The translations under genes were made by a program, and so were the position numbers. Below are positions 1 to 5,895 of a stretch of DNA of 10,954 bases, one piece after another; position 1 is the first letter of the stretch; each line of letters opens with the position of its first letter. Source of the DNA: CAYVLI01 sp964452105 [NCBI: uncultured Nitrospinota bacterium]. GTDB taxonomy: Bacteria > JAUXIQ01. The stretch lies in NCBI GenBank assembly GCA_964452105.1, contig CAYVLI010000057.1:1-10954 (forward strand), given 5' to 3'. The notes beneath the pieces are model-generated. The model was not told where the DNA came from and ran no database searches. It worked only from the letters and a program-made list of their open reading frames with translations.

Positions 1-1317
1 GAGCTCCCTCGGCACGGTGAGGTTGAATTGATCAAGGAAATCCCTGCTATCCTTTTTGAGCGGGAGCAGTTGGGTAAAAGTCCTGATCGCTGAAAGAGGG
101 TTCTTTATGTCATGGGCGAGACCGGAAGCCACCGTCCCAACAGCTGAAAGCCGATCGGCCCTTTGAAGCTTTCCTTGGAGTTCTTTCAATTCAGTAAAGT
201 CATGGAACACGACCAGTACTCCGACCGCCAGATTGTTCTCATCCTTTATGACAGAGGAGTTTACATCGAGAATGCGTTCGCCGCTTTTGGTTTTCACCTG
301 TAGCTCCATGTTAGATACGGACCTCTGCTCAGCGAGAGCCTGCTTCACAACCTTTTTCAGCTCTGCAAGACCTTCTCCGAGTTCTGTATAGTGCTGGAGC
401 GTTCCGATTCCAAGAATATTCTTTCCTGCACTGTTTATGAGAGTCACCTTACCTTTAAAATCCACCGTTATGAGTCCGCTCTCCATAGATTCCAACACCA
501 GGTCGTTGTATTTTTTCAGGGAGGTTATTTCCCTTAGCCTGTCCTCTATCTCTAACCTCTGAGATGATATCCTCTTCATCATCTCGTTGAAGCTCTTGGC
601 CAGATGCTCGATTTCGTCCCCGGTCCTGACATCGAGGTCGTGATCAAGCACTCCCATGGAGGCCGAGATAGTCGCGTCCACCAACTTCTCCACGGGTTTT
701 GTTATCCTTCTTGCTAAAACAACTGAAATTCCTATCACCCCCCCCAGGGCTAATATTCCGATGAAAAGTAACGCCAGTCTAGTTTTCAAGATGTCTTTGT
801 ATATTTTTTCAAGCGACAATCCGACTCTGACCGTTCCCCATTTTTCCTTACTCTTTTCCAGGAAAACAGGCACAGTGATGTTGAGAACCCGTTCTCCTTT
901 ATACTTCGTCTGAATGATCAAGGGGCTCTCTGCTTTTAGAGCCTTGGTATTCAAACTGTCAGATATGCGCTCCCCTTGCTTTTCAGGATGCCCGCTGTAC
1001 GCAGCGACTCTCTCTTCTTTGTCAAGGATTATTACATACTTTATGCCTTTCCTCTTCCTAGCGTTTTCAGCGGCCTGCGTGAGGGAAACGTAATCATAAG
1101 CAAGGAGGTAGCTCATGCTCATCCCGGCTATGTTTTCCGCTATAGCCAGCCCCCTGTCCTGTGCCTGTTGGATGGAAATGGCCTTCTGCTTCATTCCCAC
1201 AAAGACAATGGTGAAAATCATCAGGGAGGAGGTAACAAAGGCAAAAGAGAGTATTAGCCTATTGCGGAGCTTCTTAGGACGGCTACCAGCAGTTTGGGAA
1301 GAACGAGCAAATGGCAT
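1..1317 (-). CDS. Membrane sensor histidine kinase (HAMP-PAS-HisKA), C-terminus beyond window
   Basis: The reading frame stays open from an ATG at 1317 to the window edge, giving 439 residues with no stop, so the gene is partial. Residues 21-41 form a first membrane segment. Residues 43-180 would be a periplasmic sensor region. Residues 181-202 are a second membrane segment. A HAMP linker follows (about 203-255, with the DEIEHLAKSFNEMM pattern), then a PAS domain (about 265-380) and the start of HisKA. The H-box reads SGLAHDIKNPL, which puts the phospho-accepting histidine at residue 402. The ATP-binding domain lies outside the window. A ribosome site (AGGTGA) precedes the start, and the gene begins 21 bases after the binding-protein stop, so the two are probably co-transcribed. 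The likely partner is the NtrC-type regulator at 3462-4838. The family assignment is firm; the signal sensed is unknown. Confidence 0.93.
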   Translation of the reverse strand, partial: MPFARSSQTAGSRPKKLRNRLILSFAFVTSSLMIFTIVFVGMKQKAISIQQAQDRGLAIAENIAGMSMSYLLAYDYVSLTQAAENARKRKGIKYVIILDKEERVAAYSGHPEKQGERISDSLNTKALKAESPLIIQTKYKGERVLNITVPVFLEKSKEKWGTVRVGLSLEKIYKDILKTRLALLFIGILALGGVIGISVVLARRITKPVEKLVDATISASMGVLDHDLDVRTGDEIEHLAKSFNEMMKRISSQRLEIEDRLREITSLKKYNDLVLESMESGLITVDFKGKVTLINSAGKNILGIGTLQHYTELGEGLAELKKVVKQALAEQRSVSNMELQVKTKSGERILDVNSSVIKDENNLAVGVLVVFHDFTELKELQGKLQRADRLSAVGTVASGLAHDIKNPLSAIRTFTQLLPLKKDSRDFLDQFNLTVPREL

Positions 1318-1338
1318 GTCAGTCTCACCTACAATCAC

Positions 1339-2910
1339 TCACTGCTTAAACCAGATTTTCTTCATGGGCATAAATTGTCTGCCTAAACCAGTTATTTCTA
1401 TTCCCTTAACATACGGCTGAAAAAGCTCCTCAAGTATCTCATAATAAATAGGCACTACCGGTGCATCATCCATTATTTTCCCATCTATTTTCCGATAAAG
1501 GTTCATCCTCTTCAAGTAATCCTGTTCAGCGTTTGCCTTTTCAATTAAAGCATCGACCTCTTCGTTCTTATATCCCATGAAATTATATTCCGACGAAGAG
1601 TTGAAAAGCGTATTGAGAAAATTATCAGGGTGAGGATAGTCTGCATACCATACGTATCTAAAGATATCGAACTGACCGTTTCTGAGCCTTTGTTCGAATT
1701 TATCCCAGTCCAGAACGAATTCTATATTGACTTCAAATCCGATTCTAGCAAGACTTTCTTTGATGAAATCAAGATCTCTTACCGCTTCAGAGGATTTTGA
1801 GGTTGAAAGGATTGTAAGCCTTATGGGCCTTTTTACTTTCGCTTCCTTCATAAGCTCCCGAGCCGTTTCCACGCTATATTCATATCCTTTAGCAGTAGGA
1901 TCATGCCCTTGCATTCCTAATGGGAGTATGCTAACTGCCTTATAATACCTTTCTTTAGTTATTTCGCTTAAGTATTTGTCTCTGTCTATGGCATGATTTA
2001 TGGCCAGTCTAATTCTTTTATCTGAAAGGGGCGTTTTCAAATTGTTTAAGCCGTAAAAATATAGACTCAGTAGCGGTCTTCTTACGAGGTTATAGCGAGT
2101 ATTGTTCTTGATCACTTTTTCTCTTTTCTCGCTCGGAATTCTTGAATTTTCTACGTTGCCCTTAAAAAGGTCTTTCAGTATTATCTCTGTTTGCGCTCCA
2201 GGATAAATTTTGTAAACCACTTTATCTAAGAATGGTCTGCCTTCGTAGTAATCGTTATTAGCTTCGATAATGATCTCTTTCCCTGGTGTCCAGCTCACGA
2301 ATCTAAAAGCTCCTGCACCGACGGGATTCTTTGAGAAGTCTCCACCAGCTTTTTCTATTTCTTCTCTTGGAACGACCTTCGCGTTATGCATGGCTAGTAT
2401 AGGTAGAAACGGTGCGAAAGGTTCTTTGAGCACTATTCTCAGGATGTACCTGTCCACGGCAGTCAGTCCTTCGATATCCTTTGATCCTCCTTCCCTAAAG
2501 TCCGAAGCCCCCTTAATCTTTGAGAAAAGAGGAGCAGCTGGGGAATTAATTTCCGGGCTCAGGATCCTTTTGAATGAATAAACGAAGTCCTCCGCCGTCA
2601 CCTCCCTTCCGTTATGAAATTTGACTCCCTTTCGAATGTAAAATATGTACGTCAGTCCGTCCCGCGAAACCTCCCATGATTGCGCTATAGCAGGCACCAC
2701 GTTCAGGTTTTTGTCGTACTGAACCAGGCCATCATAAATTTGTTGTACGACTGTAACAGAGGAACTGTCCGTGACAAAGGCTGGGTCAAGGGTTTTCACA
2801 GTGAAGCGGAGTGGGAACCTATAAGTCCCACCCACCCCCTGAGCAGTCGTGTCAGTTGGAAGAATAACACTAAAAATTAGTAGTATGATAAGAATAAGGT
2901 ATTTTTTCAT
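1339..2910 (-). CDS. Family-5 (Dpp/Opp-type) periplasmic peptide-binding protein
   Basis: The 523-residue product has a Sec signal peptide: MKKYL, a hydrophobic core through residue 18, and likely cleavage after TTA at residue 23. No lipobox cysteine is present, so it should be a soluble periplasmic protein. The family-5 extracellular solute-binding pattern is clear. LDPAFVTDSSSV sits near residue 41, FHNGREVTAEDFVYSFKRI near 98-116, and the C-terminus carries the usual NxxxYKNEEVDALIEKA-like block. Length fits the family. Known members bind oligopeptides, dipeptides or other small ligands for an ABC importer. No permease or ATPase gene lies next to it; the following gene is a histidine kinase, which suggests a sensory role (inference). 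The ribosome site GGGGAAGGAA lies 9 bases before the ATG and sits inside an inverted repeat. The ligand cannot be told from sequence. Confidence 0.92.
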   Translation of the reverse strand: MKKYLILIILLIFSVILPTDTTAQGVGGTYRFPLRFTVKTLDPAFVTDSSSVTVVQQIYDGLVQYDKNLNVVPAIAQSWEVSRDGLTYIFYIRKGVKFHNGREVTAEDFVYSFKRILSPEINSPAAPLFSKIKGASDFREGGSKDIEGLTAVDRYILRIVLKEPFAPFLPILAMHNAKVVPREEIEKAGGDFSKNPVGAGAFRFVSWTPGKEIIIEANNDYYEGRPFLDKVVYKIYPGAQTEIILKDLFKGNVENSRIPSEKREKVIKNNTRYNLVRRPLLSLYFYGLNNLKTPLSDKRIRLAINHAIDRDKYLSEITKERYYKAVSILPLGMQGHDPTAKGYEYSVETARELMKEAKVKRPIRLTILSTSKSSEAVRDLDFIKESLARIGFEVNIEFVLDWDKFEQRLRNGQFDIFRYVWYADYPHPDNFLNTLFNSSSEYNFMGYKNEEVDALIEKANAEQDYLKRMNLYRKIDGKIMDDAPVVPIYYEILEELFQPYVKGIEITGLGRQFMPMKKIWFKQ

Positions 2911-2911
2911 A

Positions 2912-2968
2912 ACAATGGTTCCTTCCCCTACAAACCCATTCGCCTATCATAGAGGGAAGAACCATTGT
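2912..2968 (-). promoter_or_regulatory. Inverted repeat covering the ribosome binding site of the peptide-binding gene
   Basis: Bases 2912-2921 (ACAATGGTTC) pair perfectly with 2959-2968 (GAACCATTGT). After one bulged base (2922), five more pairs form between 2923-2927 and 2954-2958. In a leftward transcript starting upstream of 2968 this gives a stem of about 15 pairs whose 3' arm contains the AAGGA of the binding-protein gene and ends one base before its ATG. Translation from such a transcript should be hindered. The 5' arm also lies in the spacer of the candidate promoter at 2946-2975, so a transcript from that promoter would lack it. An alternative is a protein operator. The repeat is seen directly; its role is inferred. 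Confidence 0.6.
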
Positions 2969-2975
2969 ATTTCAA
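2946..2975 (-). promoter_or_regulatory. Candidate sigma-70 promoter for the binding protein-kinase operon
   Basis: Read leftward, a -35 box TTGAAA (2970-2975) and a -10 box TATGAT (2946-2951) are separated by 18 bases. Each box matches consensus at 5 of 6 positions. It lies just after the terminator at 2979-3008 and before the ATG at 2910. The expected start is near 2939, leaving a leader of about 28 bases. Confidence 0.5.
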
Positions 2976-2976
2976 T

Positions 2977-3008
2977 AAAAAAGGGCACATCCTAAAATGT
3001 GCCCTTTT
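2977..3008 (-). terminator. Intrinsic terminator after the small peptide gene
   Basis: A perfect 12-bp stem pairs 2979-2990 with 2997-3008 across a 6-base loop. Read leftward it ends in a run of six T (2982-2977). The right arm also ends in four T, so it could work weakly in the + direction. It begins 23 bases after the stop of the 30-codon gene at 3032-3124 and separates that gene from the binding-protein operon. Confidence 0.88.
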
Positions 3009-3031
3009 CGGTCAGAAACTCTGTCAGGTGA

Positions 3032-3124
3032 TCAGCTACCACCGCCCCCATTTGCTAATACGACTGTGGCGAAAGTGATCACGGATGCCGTGGCGATGGC
3101 CACCTGGAGCAGTATCTTTTTCAT
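3032..3124 (-). CDS. Small secreted peptide, 30 residues, unknown function
   Basis: An ATG at 3124 is preceded by a perfect AGGAGG with 7 bases of spacing and runs to a TGA at 3032-3034. The product begins MKKILLQVAIATASVITFA and ends TVVLANGGGGS. It is a basic start, a hydrophobic core and a V-L-A signal peptidase I type site after residue 24. Cleavage would leave only the hexapeptide NGGGGS; without cleavage it would be a tiny membrane peptide. The gene is bracketed by a sigma-54-like promoter about 60 bases upstream and by a strong terminator downstream, so it looks like a complete single-gene unit. I do not recognise a family. A secreted signal, a membrane microprotein, or a chance frame on an RNA gene are all possible, but the ribosome site and signal-peptide shape favour translation. 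Confidence 0.72.
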   Translation of the reverse strand: MKKILLQVAIATASVITFATVVLANGGGGS

Positions 3125-3186
3125 AACCTTGCCTCCTTTGAACCTGGGATTGAGAAAAACGTTTCGGATTCAAGTCCCTATAGAAG

Positions 3187-3201
3187 GCAAAGGCCATGCC
3201 T
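3187..3201 (-). promoter_or_regulatory. Candidate sigma-54 (-24/-12) promoter of the small peptide gene
   Basis: Read leftward from 3201 the sequence is AGGCATGGCCTTTGC. Against TGGCAYR-N4-TTGCW, 10 of 12 defined positions match, including the essential GG (3200-3199) and GC (3188-3187) with exactly 10 bases between. The predicted start is near 3175, about 50 bases before the ATG at 3124. An NtrC-family activator, the class that works with sigma-54, is encoded immediately upstream. Confidence 0.62.
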
Positions 3202-3336
3202 TGCAAACGAATGAAAAATAAGAAATATTACATAAAATATCCTTTGATTATCAATGAGTTACAAAAGACCATCAAAAACGGTTGGGCGCTAAAATTCAAT
3301 GGTGCACACGTCTGGGGTCAAGTCCTATCGGCAATG

Positions 3337-3352
3337 ATTAGCTGAAGCTAAT
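3337..3352. promoter_or_regulatory. Perfect 16-bp dyad, candidate activator binding site
   Basis: ATTAGCT-GA-AGCTAAT has two 7-base arms that are exact reverse complements. Its centre is about 170 bases upstream of the predicted start of the sigma-54 promoter, within the usual distance for enhancer-like sites of NtrC-family activators. That the neighbouring regulator binds it is an inference. Confidence 0.42.
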
Positions 3353-3461
3353 GAAGGCAAGGGAAGACAGTGAAGCACTCATTTGTGTGCATTTAGCATG
3401 CGAATATGTGCTTACGAAGTTGTTGAGAAGAACAGATTGGAGAGATTTATTCACCTTATTT

Positions 3462-4838
3462 TCAAGGGGTCTCGCGGAGGCCGAGCTTTTTAATCTTTTT
3501 CAGGAGGGTGTTTCTGTGTATGCCTAGTACTTCAGCTGCTTGTACCTGATTCCATTTTGTCTTCTCTAAGACGGCGAGTATTATCTGCTGTTCGAATTTC
3601 CTCATAGTTCTGAAAAAGTTAAATTCCTTGTTATCCAGCGATGCCAGCGGTTCCTCATTCCCCTGAAAGATATCAAGTGGGAGATCTCCGATACCGATAA
3701 CATCCCCTCTGCATATAGCAATGGCCCTCTCGATTACGTTTTCCAGTTCCCTGACGTTGCCAGGCCAGTGATAATTCCTCATTACCTGAACTATTCCAGG
3801 AGAAAAACCAGTTATGCGGCTGTTAAATTTCTGCTTGTATTTCTTAAGGAAATAGCTCATCAACTCTGATATGTCCTCTTTCCTGTTTCTCAAAGGAGGC
3901 AGGTTCAGGGAAACCACGTTAAGCCGGTAGTAAAGGTCTTCCCTGAACAGATCCTCCGCAACTAGCCCTTTCAGATCGCTGTTAGTGGCTGCTATGAATC
4001 TTACGTCCACCCTCAGTGTTTTGTTTCCCCCGACCCTCTCGAACTCCCGATGCTGTAATACTCTGAGTAGCTTAGCTTGAAGCTCGTTCTTCATGCTTCC
4101 GATCTCGTCGAGAAAGAATGTTCCCCCATTGGCCATCTCCAGCTTGCCGGTCCTTTGGGAAACAGCCCCTGTGAAGGCACCTCTTTCATGCCCAAAAAGC
4201 TCACTCTCGAGAAGGTTATCCGGGACCGCCGCGCAGTTCATGACCACAAAGGGTTTATCGGCTCTATTGCTCTTTTGATGTATCGCCCTAGCCACGATTT
4301 CTTTCCCAGTACCACTCTCACCTTGTATGAGCACGTTAACGTTCTTGTCCGCTACCTGGGAAACCATATTCAGTATCTCTAACATTTCCTTATTTTGGGT
4401 GACTACATCCCCGAAGCGATGGTGCCTGTTCACCTCATCGCGGAGATATAGGACTTCCCGGGAGAGTTTTTTCCGTTCGAAACAGCGATTCAGGACTTCT
4501 GATACCTCCATTGCATCTATGGGTTTGACAAAATAGTCGTAGGCTCCTACTTTCATGGCCTCGACAGCGTTCTTGATAGTTCCGTACGCAGTGACCAGTA
4601 TGACGTCTATGGAATAGTCGTATTCCTTGATTTTATTCAAGACCTCAAGGCCGTCTACGTCCGGCAGTTTCAAATCCAGCAGAACCAAGTCAATGGTTTC
4701 CTTCTTTATCGTATCCAGAGCTTCCTTCCCTCCGCTGGCGAGATACAAATTATAGTTATCTGAAAGAAGGACTCGATATGAATCCCGCATGCCCAGTTCA
4801 TCATCCACTGCCAATATGTTCGGTTTCAAAGGATCCAT
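3462..4838 (-). CDS. NtrC-family sigma-54-dependent response regulator
   Basis: Numbered from the ATG at 4838, the 458-residue protein has all three parts of the class. A receiver domain (1-120) carries acidic D12 and D13, phospho-acceptor D55 in LVLLDLKLPD, T83 and K105. An AAA+ domain (about 143-380) has Walker A GESGTGKE at 173-180, the sigma-54 contact loop GAFTGA at 220-225 and Walker B FFLDE at 241-245. A Fis-type helix-turn-helix follows at about 430-453 (QAAEVLGIHRNTLLKKI). It should bind DNA as an oligomer and remodel the sigma-54 closed complex after phosphorylation. Upstream in-frame starts exist at 4874 (ATG, GGAAG nearby) and 4889 (TTG). I prefer 4838 because it places seven residues before the first beta strand, as is usual. 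The probable partner kinase is at 1-1317; the likely target is the promoter at 3187-3201. Confidence 0.95.
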   Translation of the reverse strand: MDPLKPNILAVDDELGMRDSYRVLLSDNYNLYLASGGKEALDTIKKETIDLVLLDLKLPDVDGLEVLNKIKEYDYSIDVILVTAYGTIKNAVEAMKVGAYDYFVKPIDAMEVSEVLNRCFERKKLSREVLYLRDEVNRHHRFGDVVTQNKEMLEILNMVSQVADKNVNVLIQGESGTGKEIVARAIHQKSNRADKPFVVMNCAAVPDNLLESELFGHERGAFTGAVSQRTGKLEMANGGTFFLDEIGSMKNELQAKLLRVLQHREFERVGGNKTLRVDVRFIAATNSDLKGLVAEDLFREDLYYRLNVVSLNLPPLRNRKEDISELMSYFLKKYKQKFNSRITGFSPGIVQVMRNYHWPGNVRELENVIERAIAICRGDVIGIGDLPLDIFQGNEEPLASLDNKEFNFFRTMRKFEQQIILAVLEKTKWNQVQAAEVLGIHRNTLLKKIKKLGLRETP

Positions 4839-4941
4839 CTTGCAATCTTTCCTTATCTCAGTAGTCAATACCATCTTTTCTTCCAGCAACCTTTATACCA
4901 GTATGCCAAAAGGCTTTGATAATCTTAACAGAGGTATTAAA

Positions 4942-5493
4942 ATGGCTCAAGCCTCGGGCAAGATTTACTTTCATTTATCGGGTGGTTCTGCCATGCTGAG
5001 GGCGTTACTGAGGAAAATCAAACAGGCCCTTTCTGGCCCATGCACCATGGTTTTTAGTGAAGGGCAGATAGAAGAAGCTTATAGGTTTCTATCAAATCAT
5101 GTAAAATCGGAAGCAGTGGGGGAAGTATTGATATCCCTGGCCTGGCGAGACACAAACCTGCTGACATGTGGCATTTTAGTCGATGCCTTGATCTTTTTCC
5201 GTGGGAGGACAGGGAGATTGGCAAAAATTTTGGTATGCCCTGATAACATTTGTTCTTTTCAAAAGATAGAATTTCGCAGCAGGTCAGAAAAGCAAATTTC
5301 TGAACTTTATGTTGCAGACCGCAACACACTGTCTACGTATGTATGCATTGATGGTCACTTCCTTTTCGTTAAAGACGAGGGGCGCAAAGACAAGACCACC
5401 TTCCTTTTTATGCTGGATGCAGGGAATGCAGCGGAAGATTACAGAAAAAGGTTTTTCGAAACTTTAAAAACAGCAAAATCGATGTATCGCTGA
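4942..5493 (+). CDS. Hypothetical protein, 183 residues, divergent from the regulator
   Basis: The ATG at 4942 has GAGG (4931-4934) with 7 bases of spacing. The frame stays open farther left, but that part lies antisense to the regulator, and the next upstream ATG (4903) has no ribosome site. The product begins MAQASGKIYFHLSGG and ends ETLKTAKSMYR. It has no signal peptide or clear membrane segment and carries four scattered cysteines. It looks like a small cytoplasmic alpha/beta protein, with a beta-rich middle (YVCIDGHFLFVKDEG) followed by a C-terminal helix, faintly like a PH-like fold. I do not recognise the family. It is transcribed away from the regulator gene across a gap of about 100 bases, which suggests shared control but proves nothing. 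Confidence 0.7.
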   Translation: MAQASGKIYFHLSGGSAMLRALLRKIKQALSGPCTMVFSEGQIEEAYRFLSNHVKSEAVGEVLISLAWRDTNLLTCGILVDALIFFRGRTGRLAKILVCPDNICSFQKIEFRSRSEKQISELYVADRNTLSTYVCIDGHFLFVKDEGRKDKTTFLFMLDAGNAAEDYRKRFFETLKTAKSMYR

Positions 5494-5584
5494 CTTCATT
5501 GTCAACGCTAAAGTAAAAGGGACACAAAACTGCCACACATAATAATTTAAAGTATGGTGGGTTCTGCTAAGCAGTTTATTTTAT

Positions 5585-5661
5585 TGGCGGGGCTGACGAG
5601 ACTTGAACTCGCGACCTCCGGCTTGACAGGCCGGCGTTCTAACCAGCTGAACTACAGCCCC
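5585..5661 (-). tRNA. tRNA-Asp (anticodon GTC)
   Basis: The leftward sequence folds as a complete tRNA of 77 bases including an encoded CCA (5585-5587). The acceptor stem pairs GGGGCTG (5661-5655) with CAGCCCC (5595-5589), with a G discriminator. The D arm is GTTCAGCTGGTTAGAAC. The anticodon stem CCGGC/GCCGG holds the loop CTGTCAA, so the anticodon is GTC (5627-5625). The T arm carries GTTCAAGTC. G at the discriminator and GTC are both standard for aspartate. Confidence 0.97.
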
Positions 5662-5691
5662 ACCCAGGGTTGTGGCATATTGAATCCCTTC

Positions 5692-5716
5692 GGGCGGCCG
5701 TTGTGGTCGCCTTTTT
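5692..5716 (+). terminator. Terminator-like hairpin reading rightward
   Basis: GGCGGCC (5693-5699) pairs with GGTCGCC (5705-5711), with one G-T pair and a 5-base loop, and is followed by TTTTT (5712-5716). In the + direction this has intrinsic-terminator form and could end transcripts from 4942-5493 that read antisense through the tRNA gene. In the tRNA direction it has no T run and would sit in the leader. It could instead be a copy of a dispersed repeat. Confidence 0.4.
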
Positions 5717-5729
5717 ACCTTCAAAATTT

Positions 5730-5758
5730 ACCATAAATCAAAGGGGGTCGCATGTCAA
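5730..5758 (-). promoter_or_regulatory. Candidate sigma-70 promoter of tRNA-Asp
   Basis: Read leftward, a perfect -35 box TTGACA (5753-5758) is followed after 17 bases by TATGGT (5730-5735), a 4-of-6 match to the -10 consensus. The start would be near 5723, about 60 bases before the tRNA 5' end. Confidence 0.45.
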
Positions 5759-5792
5759 TAAGATTCGGCCTTCCGGGTCGCATATTTAACAT

Positions 5793-5858
5793 GGGCGAAC
5801 CGTCGGTCGCCCCTACTTCTCGGGATGAGAAGATAATAACGCGCCTGAATGATTCAGG
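5793..5858. repeat. Cluster of three inverted repeats between tRNA-Asp and proS
   Basis: Three stems lie in a row. GGGCGA(A)CC with GG-TCGCCC spans 5793-5812 and is followed by CTAC. CTTCTC with GAGAAG spans 5816-5832. CCTGAAT-G-ATTCAGG spans 5844-5858 and is perfect. The first resembles the GTAGGGGCGACC-type intergenic repeats common in some genomes. None has a T run in the leftward direction, so none is a standard terminator for proS, though they may stabilise the mRNA end. The rest of the gap 5662-5895 shows no gene. Confidence 0.5.
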
Positions 5859-5895
5859 ATAGCCTCCGGATGCGGCGTCTCACGATTATGACGTT

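Larger units (their letters stand above)
3140..3461. other. Non-coding region between the regulator gene and the small peptide gene
   Basis: About 320 bases with no credible gene. It holds the sigma-54-like promoter near 3187-3201, a perfect dyad at 3337-3352, and a GTGCAC palindrome at 3302-3307. A TGCACAC / GTGTGCA inverted pair lies at 3303-3309 and 3385-3391, and AAGCAC / GTGCTT arms lie near 3373 and 3408. A segment similar to 3166-3190 recurs at 3314-3360. No clear intrinsic terminator follows the regulator stop at 3462. The region has the layout of an activator-controlled promoter with distant binding sites. Confidence 0.55.

Noticed and set aside
2997-3221. 74-codon + strand frame over the small peptide gene
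   Set aside because: It starts inside the terminator stem and is antisense to the better-supported small gene.
3211-3345. 44-codon + strand frame starting MKNKKYYIKYPL
   Set aside because: There is no ribosome site before its ATG, and it runs through the presumed control region of the small peptide gene.
4789-4941. Upstream extension of the divergent hypothetical gene
   Set aside because: It is antisense to the regulator start and lacks a ribosome site, while the ATG at 4942 has a good one.
5564-5582. CTGC-TAA-GCAG hairpin with a T-rich tail after the hypothetical gene
   Set aside because: A four-pair stem is too weak to call a terminator.
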